From assembly GCA_934193095.1 (NCBI GenBank), contig CAKPUX010000004.1, positions 3,622-67,621 of the forward strand: DNA of 64,000 nt, written 5' to 3'. This stretch comes from an uncultured Dialister sp. Lineage in GTDB: Bacteria > Bacillota > Negativicutes > Veillonellales > Dialisteraceae. A model generated the notes under the pieces. The model did not search any database, had not been told where the DNA came from, and saw nothing but the letters and a program-made list of their open reading frames with translations. The position numbers were made by a program, and so were the translations under genes. Shown piece after piece: positions 24,090 through 32,232 of the stretch. The first letter of the stretch is position 1, and the number at the start of each line of letters is the position of its first letter.

Positions 24090-24827
24090 TCAGGCGAACA
24101 TGAAGAGGAATCCGGTCATGATGCCGGCGATGAGGGTGAGGGACGGGTAGATGTGTTCATAGTTTTCACGGGAGAAGACGGAGTGGTGCGTATGGACGAG
24201 CGTCTTTCCGTGTGCTTTGTGATGGACGCTCTCCGGCGTCATTTCAGATAGACGGAGAGAGAGGGCGCGCATGAAAGCCCGGGTTTCTTCCATGAGATGA
24301 CGGAGCAGGGAAGGATTTGGGACGAAGTTGATTTCCTTGGCCATCGCCAAAAGAGAGCTTTCGATGGAAGAGGTGAGGCGCGCTTCGCGATCCCCCGTGA
24401 CGCAGGCTTTTTCAATGGCAGCGTAGCACTGGAACATCGTTTCCACATGTGCTTTCGTCAGCTTTTCTACATAGCAGCCAAGAAGCAGGTAGGACCCGTT
24501 CAGATCATGCTCGAGGGCGAGCATTTTGAGCGCAGAGGGCAGGGAAGACAGCGTGCCGGAAAGACCTTTCAGGATCGCATCCGTGCAGCCGAAGCCGCTC
24601 TTGTGGTGACGGATCATGCAGCGGGCAATGTAGAGACGGTACAGGGTATACTCAAAGGAGAGAGACTGTAGTGCATCCTGTTCTGCCAGAGACAATTCTT
24701 TCTGGCCTGCAAGGACGGCGCGCTCGATATCATTCACCAGCGAGCCGGTGGAAGCTTTACTGTATGTTTTCATCGCATAGTCTAAAAGCCGCGAGCCTTC
24801 ATATTCCAGGTAGTCCAGATTGTTCAT
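24090..24827 (-). CDS. Hypothetical predicted tail-anchored membrane protein (paralogue B)
   Basis: 245 residues, mostly helical, with a single C-terminal membrane helix (YPSLTLIAGIMTGFLFMF) that ends the protein. It is paralogous to the gene at 22598. Start 24827 follows GGGAGGAT; longer in-frame starts (24866, 24902) lack a site. The tail-anchor suggests a cytosolic domain held at the membrane; no enzymatic motif is visible. I do not recognise a named family, and a lineage-specific family is likely. Confidence 0.72.
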   Translation of the reverse strand: MNNLDYLEYEGSRLLDYAMKTYSKASTGSLVNDIERAVLAGQKELSLAEQDALQSLSFEYTLYRLYIARCMIRHHKSGFGCTDAILKGLSGTLSSLPSALKMLALEHDLNGSYLLLGCYVEKLTKAHVETMFQCYAAIEKACVTGDREARLTSSIESSLLAMAKEINFVPNPSLLRHLMEETRAFMRALSLRLSEMTPESVHHKAHGKTLVHTHHSVFSRENYEHIYPSLTLIAGIMTGFLFMFA

Positions 24828-25072
24828 GGCGGATCCTCCCTCATCACAACAGGGAATGCTTTGCATGATTTCATTATAGAAGAATTCATAAATGATAGCC
24901 AATTAAAAATATTTATGATGACTTGCAGATTATCCTTTGCATCTTACCGGCGATAACATGCATCTTGCGGGAGGCTTCCGCCCGTTTTCGGGCCGCTGCA
25001 CTTGCTTTTCCCGCGCCCCTCTAGCCAAAATCTCTGCCATCCTGTACTATAAAGAGAAATCCAGGAGGGCAT

Positions 25073-25327
25073 ATGACAGCGAAAAGAATCTCAATCACCA
25101 TGAAAATACAGATGACCCGAGACGGCCGCCTTTCCGCCGTGATGGAAGAAGAGCGCCGGCGCGAAGTGATCGCCTCATACTCGCAGCTGCTCTGCGGCGC
25201 CTTTGACATCGCAGGCGAGCATGAAGCAGAAGTCGTGGAGACGATGGCGCGGATCGCGACTGGCCGCACAAAGGACGAGCTGAAGGAAATGGCAGAAAAT
25301 GCCTCAAGCGGCGTATCATCCTTGTGA
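25073..25327 (+). CDS. Hypothetical protein, 84 residues
   Basis: Not recognised. A small, charged, helical, cytosolic protein (two helices about 18-45 and 47-78). AGGAGGG lies just before the ATG, and TACTAT at 25045-25050 with TAGCCA 17 bp before is a plausible promoter, so it is likely expressed on its own. No paralogue in the window. Confidence 0.7.
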   Translation: MTAKRISITMKIQMTRDGRLSAVMEEERRREVIASYSQLLCGAFDIAGEHEAEVVETMARIATGRTKDELKEMAENASSGVSSL

Positions 25328-25499
25328 CAGCCAATCATGGCTGCCCCGGCTTTGCGGGTTCTATTGCTTCTGCTCGCCGGCTTTCCCTAAAGGGGGCTGG
25401 CGGCATTTCAGCGCAATATAAAGAAGGGGCCATGTGCGAAAGCAGCATTCAGTCCCCAGTCACTAGTCACTAGTCCCCCCTGTTTTCTTGGAGATACCT
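25328..25499. repeat. Short H7 block before the pseudouridine synthase gene
   Basis: GGCTGCCCCGGC and CCGGCTTTCCCTAAAGGGGG segments with inverted structure, a CORE remnant (GCGCAATATAAAGAAGGGGCCATGTGCGAAAG) and CAGTCAC/TAGTCAC heptamers ending close to the ribosome site. Confidence 0.65.
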
Positions 25500-26399
25500 A
25501 TGGAGATATTTACGATAAAAAAATCTGAAGAAGGCAAGCGCTTGGACCAGTTTCTGATGGAGAAGAAGCACTGGCCGCGTGCCTTTTTCATGAAAGCTCT
25601 TCGCACGAAGAAAATCAAAGTGAATGGCAGGAAGGAAGAGGCGGCCTACCGGCTCACTGCCGGTGACGAAGTCCGCTCCTTTGTGCTGGAAAAGAACGAT
25701 GCGCCGCGCCCTGTCCGCATCCTTTACGAAGATAAGAATCTCCTCGTCGTCTACAAGCCTTCGGGCGTTTTGACGCTAGACGTCACGGGGAAAGAAAAGG
25801 ATACCATGCTCTCGCGCGTCTCTGCCGCCCTCATGCAGCAGGGCGGCAAGGCTGCCTACCCCGTGCATCGCATCGATTTCAATACCGAAGGGCTTCTTCT
25901 TTTTGCCAAGACAGAAGAAATTCGTGACCTCCTTGGCTGTCTCATCCGTGACCGCAAGATCCGCAAGTCCTATCTCGCGGTCGTCCTTGGGAAGATCGAG
26001 CCGGGACGCGGGACGCTCACCCACCAGATCTTCAAGGATGCGAAAAAGAATCAGGTCTTCGTCACGGACGAGCCCGTGAAGGGATCGAAGACGGCCATCA
26101 CTGAGTACGAACGTCTCGCGTACAGGAGCGGTCTTTCCCTCGTGAAGTGTCACCTCATCACCGGCCGTACCCATCAGATCCGCAGCCAGATGGCGCATGT
26201 CGGGCATCCGCTTTTGGGTGATGACAAGTACGGCGTGAAGACGACGAACCGCAGCTACAAGGAAAAACGCCAGCTTCTCTGCTCGGCTGAGATCTCCTGC
26301 GATTTCGGGAAAGAGGCAGGGCCTCTCGCCTACCTCGCCGGAACCCGGTGGAGCGTGGGGGACGTGGGATTTGTAAAGAAATACTTCGGGGGACAGTGA
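25500..26399 (+). CDS. RluA-family pseudouridine synthase with S4 domain
   Basis: A 299-residue RNA modification enzyme. The N-terminal S4 RNA-binding domain covers about 13-60 (KRLDQFLMEK... KIKVNGRKE); the catalytic motif HRID is at 123-126 with Asp126 as the nucleophile, followed by TEGLLLFAKT. It belongs to the RluD/RluA superfamily, most likely acting on 23S rRNA, but the target cannot be told. Start ATG 25500 follows TGGAGA; a TTG at 25488 is discounted. Confidence 0.92.
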   Translation: MEIFTIKKSEEGKRLDQFLMEKKHWPRAFFMKALRTKKIKVNGRKEEAAYRLTAGDEVRSFVLEKNDAPRPVRILYEDKNLLVVYKPSGVLTLDVTGKEKDTMLSRVSAALMQQGGKAAYPVHRIDFNTEGLLLFAKTEEIRDLLGCLIRDRKIRKSYLAVVLGKIEPGRGTLTHQIFKDAKKNQVFVTDEPVKGSKTAITEYERLAYRSGLSLVKCHLITGRTHQIRSQMAHVGHPLLGDDKYGVKTTNRSYKEKRQLLCSAEISCDFGKEAGPLAYLAGTRWSVGDVGFVKKYFGGQ

Positions 26400-26464
26400 T
26401 GGGCATTTCTCTTTGATTGATTCTTACGGCACACTTTAAAATAAATATATGGTAACGCACAAGA

Positions 26465-26498
26465 CGGATGAATTGTGGATGGATTCATCCGCTTTTTT
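26465..26498 (+). terminator. Terminator after the pseudouridine synthase gene
   Basis: CGGATGAAT, 9-nt loop, ATTCATCCG, then CTTTTTT. Confidence 0.88.
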
Positions 26499-26611
26499 CA
26501 TGCTATGATACAAGCAGAACGAAATGTATCTTATCCGCATGAGCGTATCATAGCAGGATGCCTATGCGGTAATGCAGAGAGTGTATGGTAAAGGACAGAG
26601 AGGTGGAGATC

Positions 26612-26740
26612 ATGGAAAAATTATACGAAGTATTCCTGGATAACTGGGAAAAGCACGCACCGGATTTTTTACTCTTCTTATGGGGGGCAGGGATCTTCAA
26701 GCTCCCTGGCAGTGGAAATGAGCCTTTCGGTATGGAATGA
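26612..26740 (+). CDS. Small hypothetical protein, 42 residues
   Basis: Sequence begins MEKLYEVFLDNWEKH and ends GNEPFGME. A short amphipathic head is followed by a semi-hydrophobic centre (DFLLFLWGAGIFKL) that could touch the membrane. GAGGTGGAG gives a good ribosome site and a perfect terminator follows 1 bp after the stop, so this looks like a complete one-gene transcription unit. No family recognised. Confidence 0.6.
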   Translation: MEKLYEVFLDNWEKHAPDFLLFLWGAGIFKLPGSGNEPFGME

Positions 26741-26741
26741 G

Positions 26742-26787
26742 AAAAAAGCTCGATGAAAGATAGGGGAATCTTTCATCGAGCTTTTTT
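26742..26787. terminator. Intrinsic terminator after the 42-residue gene
   Basis: A perfect 20-bp stem (AAAAAAGCTCGATGAAAGAT with its complement) and a 6-nt loop. Confidence 0.93.
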
Positions 26788-27464
26788 ATTGCGCAGAAAG
26801 GTTGAAAGCAGGGATGAGCGACCAGGGACTGGTGACTTGTGACTAGGGATTAGTGGCTAGGGATTAGGAGCCTCGAGTGACTAGTGACTGGTGACTTGAA
26901 TACCGCCTTCGGGCATCGCCACTATTTATACTCCGCGGCGCTTCTGATTTTTAAGCGCCGCACCAACCCCTTTGAACCTCTTGAACCTATAGAACCCGCT
27001 GAACCTCTTTCGCAAGCAATCAATGGACGCCCCGCCCCAGGGGCTAACCTTGGCATACCGTTTCCATAAATAAAAAGCGAGAACTGAATCGCCTTGGGAA
27101 ATCAAAATGAGTTGAGAGTTTAGAAAAGGAGTTTGGGCGATCCAGCTCTCTGTATATAGGATACCAAATGGACGGGACAGATGATGTCAATGTGGAAAAT
27201 TTCTTTGAAAAATTTTCAAAATCATTGCGTGTGAGATGATCCTTTTCATGTATCATCAGCGTTTCCCTAGGGAAACGCCGGTATTCGCGGAGTGACAGGC
27301 TTCCCATTTTCCCCTCACGTTCATATACACCGTTTCACTGCCGATGAAAAAGATTTCTCGCTATCGCTCGAAATGACAGGCGAGGAAGGTGGCTCACCAC
27401 ACATCGTCTTTCATACAGTTCCCCATTCCCTAGTCACCAGTCACCAGCCACCAGTCACCAGTCC
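26788..27464. repeat. Composite repeat block plus a unique AT-rich segment
   Basis: About 680 bp without a supported gene. H7 (GACTGGT, GATTAGT, GACTAGT; 26820-26900), a complete minus CORE (about 26908-26966), 9-bp-period GAACCTCTT/GAACCTATA units and a TAIL reach about 27050. The unique stretch 27055-27290 is AT-rich and contains a perfect 20-bp palindrome at 27259-27278. A CGTCAT-family fragment (GATTTCTCGCTATCGCTCG) and more CAGTCAC heptamers run to the YigZ gene. Confidence 0.78.
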
Positions 27465-28097
27465 CTACTCTCTCACCTTCACATACTCTTCCCCATCCTC
27501 ATCGATGACGGCTTTCCCGCCCGTGAGGTCTGTCAGGAATTTCAGATGCGTCTTCGCTTCTTCGGGAAGGGTGAGGAAGGTCACCCGCACCTCGTCGGTG
27601 AAGGCACGATCCAGGACGCGTATGTCTTTGTCTTTGATGTAATTTTCAAAGCCGCCGACCGCGGTGTAGGGGAGGGTCACGGTATAGCGGGCATACGGCG
27701 TGTAGGTGACGATGGGGGCCGCTTTCACGGCATCGGAGAGCGCACCGCTGTAAGCCCTTGTGAGGCCGCCTGCGCCGAGCTTGATGCCGCCGAAGTAGCG
27801 GGTGACGACCGCGAGTACATTCGTGAGCTTTCGCATCTGGAGCACATGGAGCATGGGGTGTCCCGCCGTACCCTGCGGCTCGCCGTCATCGCCCGACTTC
27901 TCAAGGATGCGCTCTGTACCGATGCGCCAAGCATAGCAGTTGTGCGTGGCGTCTTTGTATTTCTTCCTGAAATCAGCGAGTGCCTGCTGTGCGTCTTCTT
28001 CTGAGTTGACAGGCAGGATGTGCGTGATAAAGATCGATTTCTTGATTTCCATATCCTGCCGATAGAGCTCGGCAGGCGCAGCGTAGGGGATAAGCAT
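27465..28097 (-). CDS. YigZ/IMPACT family protein
   Basis: A 210-residue member of UPF0029. The two signatures SGDDGEPQGTAGHPML (about 68-83) and VVTRYFGGIKLGAGGLTRAY (about 97-116) are intact, with a second alpha/beta domain at about 140-205. The family is conserved but its biochemical role in bacteria is unclear; the eukaryotic relative IMPACT regulates translation control. GAGGCTCC precedes the ATG. Confidence 0.92.
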   Translation of the reverse strand: MLIPYAAPAELYRQDMEIKKSIFITHILPVNSEEDAQQALADFRKKYKDATHNCYAWRIGTERILEKSGDDGEPQGTAGHPMLHVLQMRKLTNVLAVVTRYFGGIKLGAGGLTRAYSGALSDAVKAAPIVTYTPYARYTVTLPYTAVGGFENYIKDKDIRVLDRAFTDEVRVTFLTLPEEAKTHLKFLTDLTGGKAVIDEDGEEYVKVRE

Positions 28098-28370
28098 GAT
28101 GGAGCCTCATATGTGTAAGTGAATAGGAATTAGAATCTAGTACCGGCTTTATTGTATCAAAAATACGCCAAAGCACCAAATGCTTCACAAAAAAACGATA
28201 GCGGAGAGCTATCGTTGAAAGGGTTCAGGGTTCAGGGTTCAGGGTTCAGGGTTCAGCAGGTTCAGCAGGTTCAGCAGGTTCAGCAGGTTCTATAGGTTCA
28301 ATGGGGGGTGGTGCGGCGCATAAAAATAGGGAAGCGCCGCGAAGTATAAATACTGACAATGCCCGAAGAC
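28098..28370. repeat. Hairpin, GGTTCAG arrays and CORE
   Basis: CGATAGC...GCTATCG forms a short hairpin at about 28196-28216. Five AGGGTTC heptamers (about 28222-28258) change into four 9-bp units (AGCAGGTTC). A plus CORE follows at about 28313-28370. The next segment is the 266-bp heptamer array. Confidence 0.85.
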
Positions 28371-28378
28371 CGGAGGAC

Positions 28379-28644
28379 AGAAGCTAGAAGTCAGATATCA
28401 GAAGCCAGAAGCCAGAAGCCAGAAGCCAGAAGCCAGAAGCCAGAAGCCAGAAGCCAGAAGCCAGAAGTCAGAAGTCTGAAGTCTAACGTCTGAAGTCTAA
28501 CGTCTAACGTCTAACGTCTAATCCCTAATCCCTAATCCCTAGTCACCAGTCCCTAGTCCCTAGTCACCAGTCCCTAGTCCCTAGTCACCAGTCACCAGTC
28601 ACCAGTCACCAGTCACCAGTCACCAGTCACCAGTCACCAGTCAC
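28379..28644. repeat. 266-bp array of 38 phased, drifting heptamers
   Basis: Read from 28379 in steps of seven, the units are AGAAGCT, AGAAGTC, AGATATC, AGAAGCC (repeated), AGAAGTC, TGAAGTC, TAACGTC alternating with TGAAGTC, TAACGTC, TAATCCC (three), then TAGTCAC, CAGTCCC and TAGTCCC in rotation, and finally a run of CAGTCAC. Phase never slips over 38 units, so heptamer families that occur separately elsewhere are joined here in register. No protein is encoded. Confidence 0.93.
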
Positions 28645-28653
28645 TCTCATCCC

Positions 28654-29985
28654 CTAAGCCCCTGCGACGAGTGCCCGCCAGCCTTTGTGTTCTAGGCGGT
28701 AGAGGAGGACGGTCGCGCAGGAGGCGCGGATGATCTGATCGAGGAGGAGCGCACACCAGCAGCCGATGAGTCCAAGGTCCAGCACATAGAGGAAGAAGGC
28801 GGTCATGAGCGGGCGCAGGAAGGTGATGGAGAGGAAAGAGTAGCCAGCCACCTGTGCGGCCTTGCCCGAGCCGCGCAGAATGCCCGCCGAGAGGATCGCG
28901 TGTGCTTCCGGGAAGCTCACGACTGCGACGAAGATCATGATGACAGAGGCGATTTCCAGAGAGGAGGCATCATTCGAGTACAGCGAGAAAATGTCTGCGC
29001 GGAAGAAGAGGATCGCCGCGCATACGATGGCCGAGAGGATGAGGCTCCATTTGAGACCGCATTTCTTGTAGCCGTGCCAGTCTTCTTCGCTGCCCTTGCC
29101 GCAGGACTGCCCCGCCATGACCATGCTCGCCTTGCCGAAGCCCATGATGAAGTCATAGTAGACGTCACAGATATTCATGCAGATGCTGTGTACGGCGAAG
29201 GGGATCGTGCCGAGTCCTGCCGCCATGCGGCCGAAGAGCACCATGCCCACGCGTTCACTGCCCTGTTCCGAAAGAATGCTGAGAAGGATCGGCATGATGC
29301 GGCGGAAGTACGCACGGTCAGGAAGGTAGCTTCCGCCGGAGAAGAAAGATTCATTTTTCAAAATCCACGCGGTCCATGCGAGTGTGAAGAGCGTACTCGC
29401 GAGCGTACCGATGGCTGCGCCCGTCACGCCGAGGGAGGGGATCGGGCCGAAACCGAAGATCAGGAGTGCATTCAGCGCAAGGTTCACCACATTGCCGCAG
29501 ACATTCGTCTTCATAATGACGCTCGTGCGTCCGTAGCCCAGCTGCACCGCCTGCAGGATGAGTGTGAGCGAGGTCACGTAGACCGAGGCAAGCGCGATGG
29601 AGCCATACGCCATGGCTTCTGCCATGTACTCATCATTCGCGCCCATGAGGTAGAAGATGTCATCCAGGAAAATATAAAAGAGGATGTGCAAAAGACCCAT
29701 GAAGATCGCACAGAGCGTGAGCGATTTCTTCATGATATCCGCCGAGCCTGCCGTGTCGCCGGCTCCTGCCTTCTTGGAAACGAGCAGTGTCACCGAAGAG
29801 GCGAGAGAGCGGGAGAAGCAGAGCAGGATGAGACGCGGCTGCAGGAAAATGCTGACAGCTGCGATGGACAAAGCTCCCAGTGCGCCGACCATGATGAGGT
29901 CGGTCGAGGCGAGGAGGATCATGAAGAGCCCTTCCAGTGCGGCAGGCAGTGCGATCTTGAAGTAGTTTCTGTCGTAAGTATGCAT
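28654..29985 (-). CDS. MATE family efflux transporter
   Basis: A 443-residue, 12-helix inner-membrane protein of the multidrug and toxic compound extrusion family. The first block FKIALPAALEGLFMILLASTDLIMVG is typical, with a matching pattern in the second half (PILLSILSEQGSERVGMVLF). It would export cationic compounds in exchange for Na+ or H+. The ATG at 29985 has a weak upstream site. The gene's 3' end nearly touches the heptamer array (9 bp away). Confidence 0.9.
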   Translation of the reverse strand: MHTYDRNYFKIALPAALEGLFMILLASTDLIMVGALGALSIAAVSIFLQPRLILLCFSRSLASSVTLLVSKKAGAGDTAGSADIMKKSLTLCAIFMGLLHILFYIFLDDIFYLMGANDEYMAEAMAYGSIALASVYVTSLTLILQAVQLGYGRTSVIMKTNVCGNVVNLALNALLIFGFGPIPSLGVTGAAIGTLASTLFTLAWTAWILKNESFFSGGSYLPDRAYFRRIMPILLSILSEQGSERVGMVLFGRMAAGLGTIPFAVHSICMNICDVYYDFIMGFGKASMVMAGQSCGKGSEEDWHGYKKCGLKWSLILSAIVCAAILFFRADIFSLYSNDASSLEIASVIMIFVAVVSFPEAHAILSAGILRGSGKAAQVAGYSFLSITFLRPLMTAFFLYVLDLGLIGCWCALLLDQIIRASCATVLLYRLEHKGWRALVAGA

Positions 29986-30631
29986 GAGAGTCCCTATTAG
30001 AATTTTTTGAAATGAAAATCACTACATTAGAAAATTCTTTTATATTTTATATAAAGAAGCAGGGAAAAGCAAGGCGAAGAGAAGAAAAAATGGCTTAGGC
30101 GCGCCGAACTTTAAAAATTCAAGTGGGGGGAGTGACTGGTGACTCGTGACTGGTAGCTAGGGATTGGTGGCTAGGGATTAGGTTTGCGATACGAGAAAAC
30201 CGCTAGTCTCAAAACTCCGCGGCGCTTCTGATTTTTATGCGCCACACCACTCCCTTTGAACCCTCTGAACCTGTAGAACCCGCTCCCCCTCTTTCGCATG
30301 TAATCAAAGGACGGCGCGCCCCACGGGCTAACTCTGAAGTTTGAAAGCAGGAATGAGTAGCTAGGGATTAGGAGCTTCGAGTGACTAGTGACTGGTGACT
30401 AAATGCCACTTTCGGGCATCGCCACTATCTATACTCTGCGGTGTTTCCATATTTTTATGCGCCGCACCAGCACTCCTCACTCCTAACTCCTCACTCCTAA
30501 CTGGCGAGCAAAGCTTTCATCCACAATCAGTGGACGAGCCGCCCCATAGGCTAACCCTGAACCCCTTTTCCCTTCCCTTGCGCCGCGCACCCCATTCGTT
30601 TAAAATAAGAACTAAATGATCAGGAGGGTAC
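29986..30631. repeat. Two consecutive composite elements
   Basis: About 645 bp without a gene. After an AT-rich, presumably promoter-bearing stretch (30000-30110), two H7-CORE-H7-TAIL units lie head to tail: COREs at about 30221-30252 and 30410-30470, TAILs at about 30300-30335 and 30525-30560. The second has CTCACTC/CTAACTC heptamers, the first GAACCCG 9-mers, so the heptamer family between CORE and TAIL is exchangeable. Confidence 0.82.
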
Positions 30632-32032
30632 ATGATTTTTATGATGACAGAAAAGAAAAAGCTCTACCTCTCGCTTTTCGGCATCTTTTTCGTGATCTTT
30701 ATCCTGAACAGTTTCATGGTACGCAGCGCGGGGGATGACTACGTGTACTCCTTTATGTGGGAAGGACACTCGATGTACGAGCCGCTGTCAGCGGACGCGC
30801 GGCGCATCGCGAGCTTCTCGGATATTGCGGTGTCTGCGTGGTCGTACTTCCTGACGTGGGGTGGACGCATTGTCGCGCAGTCGATGGCGATGTTTTTCCT
30901 CTGGATGCCGCGAGGCGTCTTCAATGTGGCCATCGCGCTCACAGTGGTGCTCCTCGTCCTCCTCATGCAGTGGACGGCACGCGGCGGGAAAGTCACGATG
31001 GATCTTCCTGCGAAGAGCGTCCTTATCACCGGCTTCTTTCTCTGGGCATTTCAGGCGAATTTTTGCGGCATCTTCATCTGGCTGGACGGCTCGTGCAATT
31101 ATCTCTGGCCGATGGTTTTTCTTCTGGCGTGGCTGCTGCCTTACATCCGGCATTACATGACGGATGGGGAAGCGCGCTATGGAGGCTGGCTCTCGCCGCT
31201 CCTCTTCCTTCTGGGGCTTCTTGCCGGGAACGGAAATGAAAATACGCTCTGTTGGATCGGGCTTTTCGGACTGTTTTATCTCTATCACATATATAAGAAA
31301 GGAGAGATGCAGCTCTGGATGCTGACGGGCTTCCTCGGGCTCTCCATCGGCTATGGGATCCTCATGCTGGCGCCGGGAAATCTGGTGCGCATGGAAGAGA
31401 GCGGAGAGAGCTTCCGGCTCTTCCAGTTCTCTGTCAAAGCCTTCGTGGCGATCTGGTTTCATACGCTGCTGCTCTCGCCCTTCTATTTCTACCTGATGAA
31501 AGCCTTTCGGAAGAGGAGAGCGCTCTGTGCTTTTTCCGGCGGCAGGAAATATGTCCGTCTCTCGCTCTGGTTTCTATCGGCGAGCCTACTCTTTGAGATC
31601 ATCATGTGCCTCTCGCCGGAATTTCCCTTCCGCAGCCTTTTCCCGAGCACCATCTTCTGCCTGACGGCGGCGCTCCTCATGCAGCACGCCGCTGATCGCG
31701 CCGGCGCATCGCCGGTCCGTTTGCCGGGGGCTGGGGTGATGAAGCGGCTGGCCACCCTCTACTTCGCCTTCACCTTCGCCATGACCTTCTGGATATTTGT
31801 GGAAAATGCCAGATGGTTTGACCGCTGGCTCGGAGAGGCTGAGGCCATGCGCGGGACACCGGCTATCCTCTCTATCACCGAGCGACCGCCGTATGAGGAG
31901 GAGCTGTGGACGTACCTTACAGGCTTTCACCATTACGCCGTGGGATTGAAATCTGATCCAGCACATTGGGGCAATGCTGCGATGGCGCGTTTCTATGACA
32001 TCGGCGGCGTGACGATGGCGGAGAAGAAGTGA
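30632..32032 (+). CDS. Polytopic membrane protein (DUF6056-like)
   Basis: A 466-residue protein with about 11 predicted helices. The first extracytoplasmic loop has RSAGDDYVY (about 31-39), and NGNENTLCWIG plus MLAPGNLVRM occur later. Such an acidic DDY motif after TM1 and PGN motif resemble the DUF6056 family of integral membrane proteins related to lipid-linked glycosyltransferases. Role unknown; envelope glycan modification is an inference. AGGAGGG precedes the ATG at 30632, with ATGs at 30641 and 30644 as alternatives. Confidence 0.68.
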   Translation: MIFMMTEKKKLYLSLFGIFFVIFILNSFMVRSAGDDYVYSFMWEGHSMYEPLSADARRIASFSDIAVSAWSYFLTWGGRIVAQSMAMFFLWMPRGVFNVAIALTVVLLVLLMQWTARGGKVTMDLPAKSVLITGFFLWAFQANFCGIFIWLDGSCNYLWPMVFLLAWLLPYIRHYMTDGEARYGGWLSPLLFLLGLLAGNGNENTLCWIGLFGLFYLYHIYKKGEMQLWMLTGFLGLSIGYGILMLAPGNLVRMEESGESFRLFQFSVKAFVAIWFHTLLLSPFYFYLMKAFRKRRALCAFSGGRKYVRLSLWFLSASLLFEIIMCLSPEFPFRSLFPSTIFCLTAALLMQHAADRAGASPVRLPGAGVMKRLATLYFAFTFAMTFWIFVENARWFDRWLGEAEAMRGTPAILSITERPPYEEELWTYLTGFHHYAVGLKSDPAHWGNAAMARFYDIGGVTMAEKK

Positions 32033-32232
32033 CGGCTTCCTTCTTAAAGGATCTGTACACGATGCATTTTGGACAAGCATGAATAGAAAATTCTTAATAT
32101 ATAGAATTTCTAAAATCGATGTGATAGAATTAAACAAGCATGTACTAAAGGCTTTGCAATAACGGAAAAACAAAAGCTCCTTCGCACCGGCGGGGAGTGA
32201 AATAGAAGGGTATCCCGAGAAGAGGGGGTCAC
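32033..32232. promoter_or_regulatory. Leader region of the Tad locus with an operator-like inverted repeat
   Basis: AGAAAATTCT (32085-32094) and AGAATTTCT (32103-32111) form an imperfect inverted repeat in an AT-rich region upstream of cpaB. It could be a regulator site. No clear -35/-10 pair and no mosaic repeat is present. Confidence 0.4.

Noticed and set aside
27044..27307. An 87-codon minus-strand frame
   Set aside because: No good ribosome site, runs out of a TAIL module and covers a palindrome; no recognisable domain.
28379..28644. Array could be taken for a CRISPR
   Set aside because: Units are 7 bp with no spacers, no 25-40-bp repeats and no cas genes nearby.
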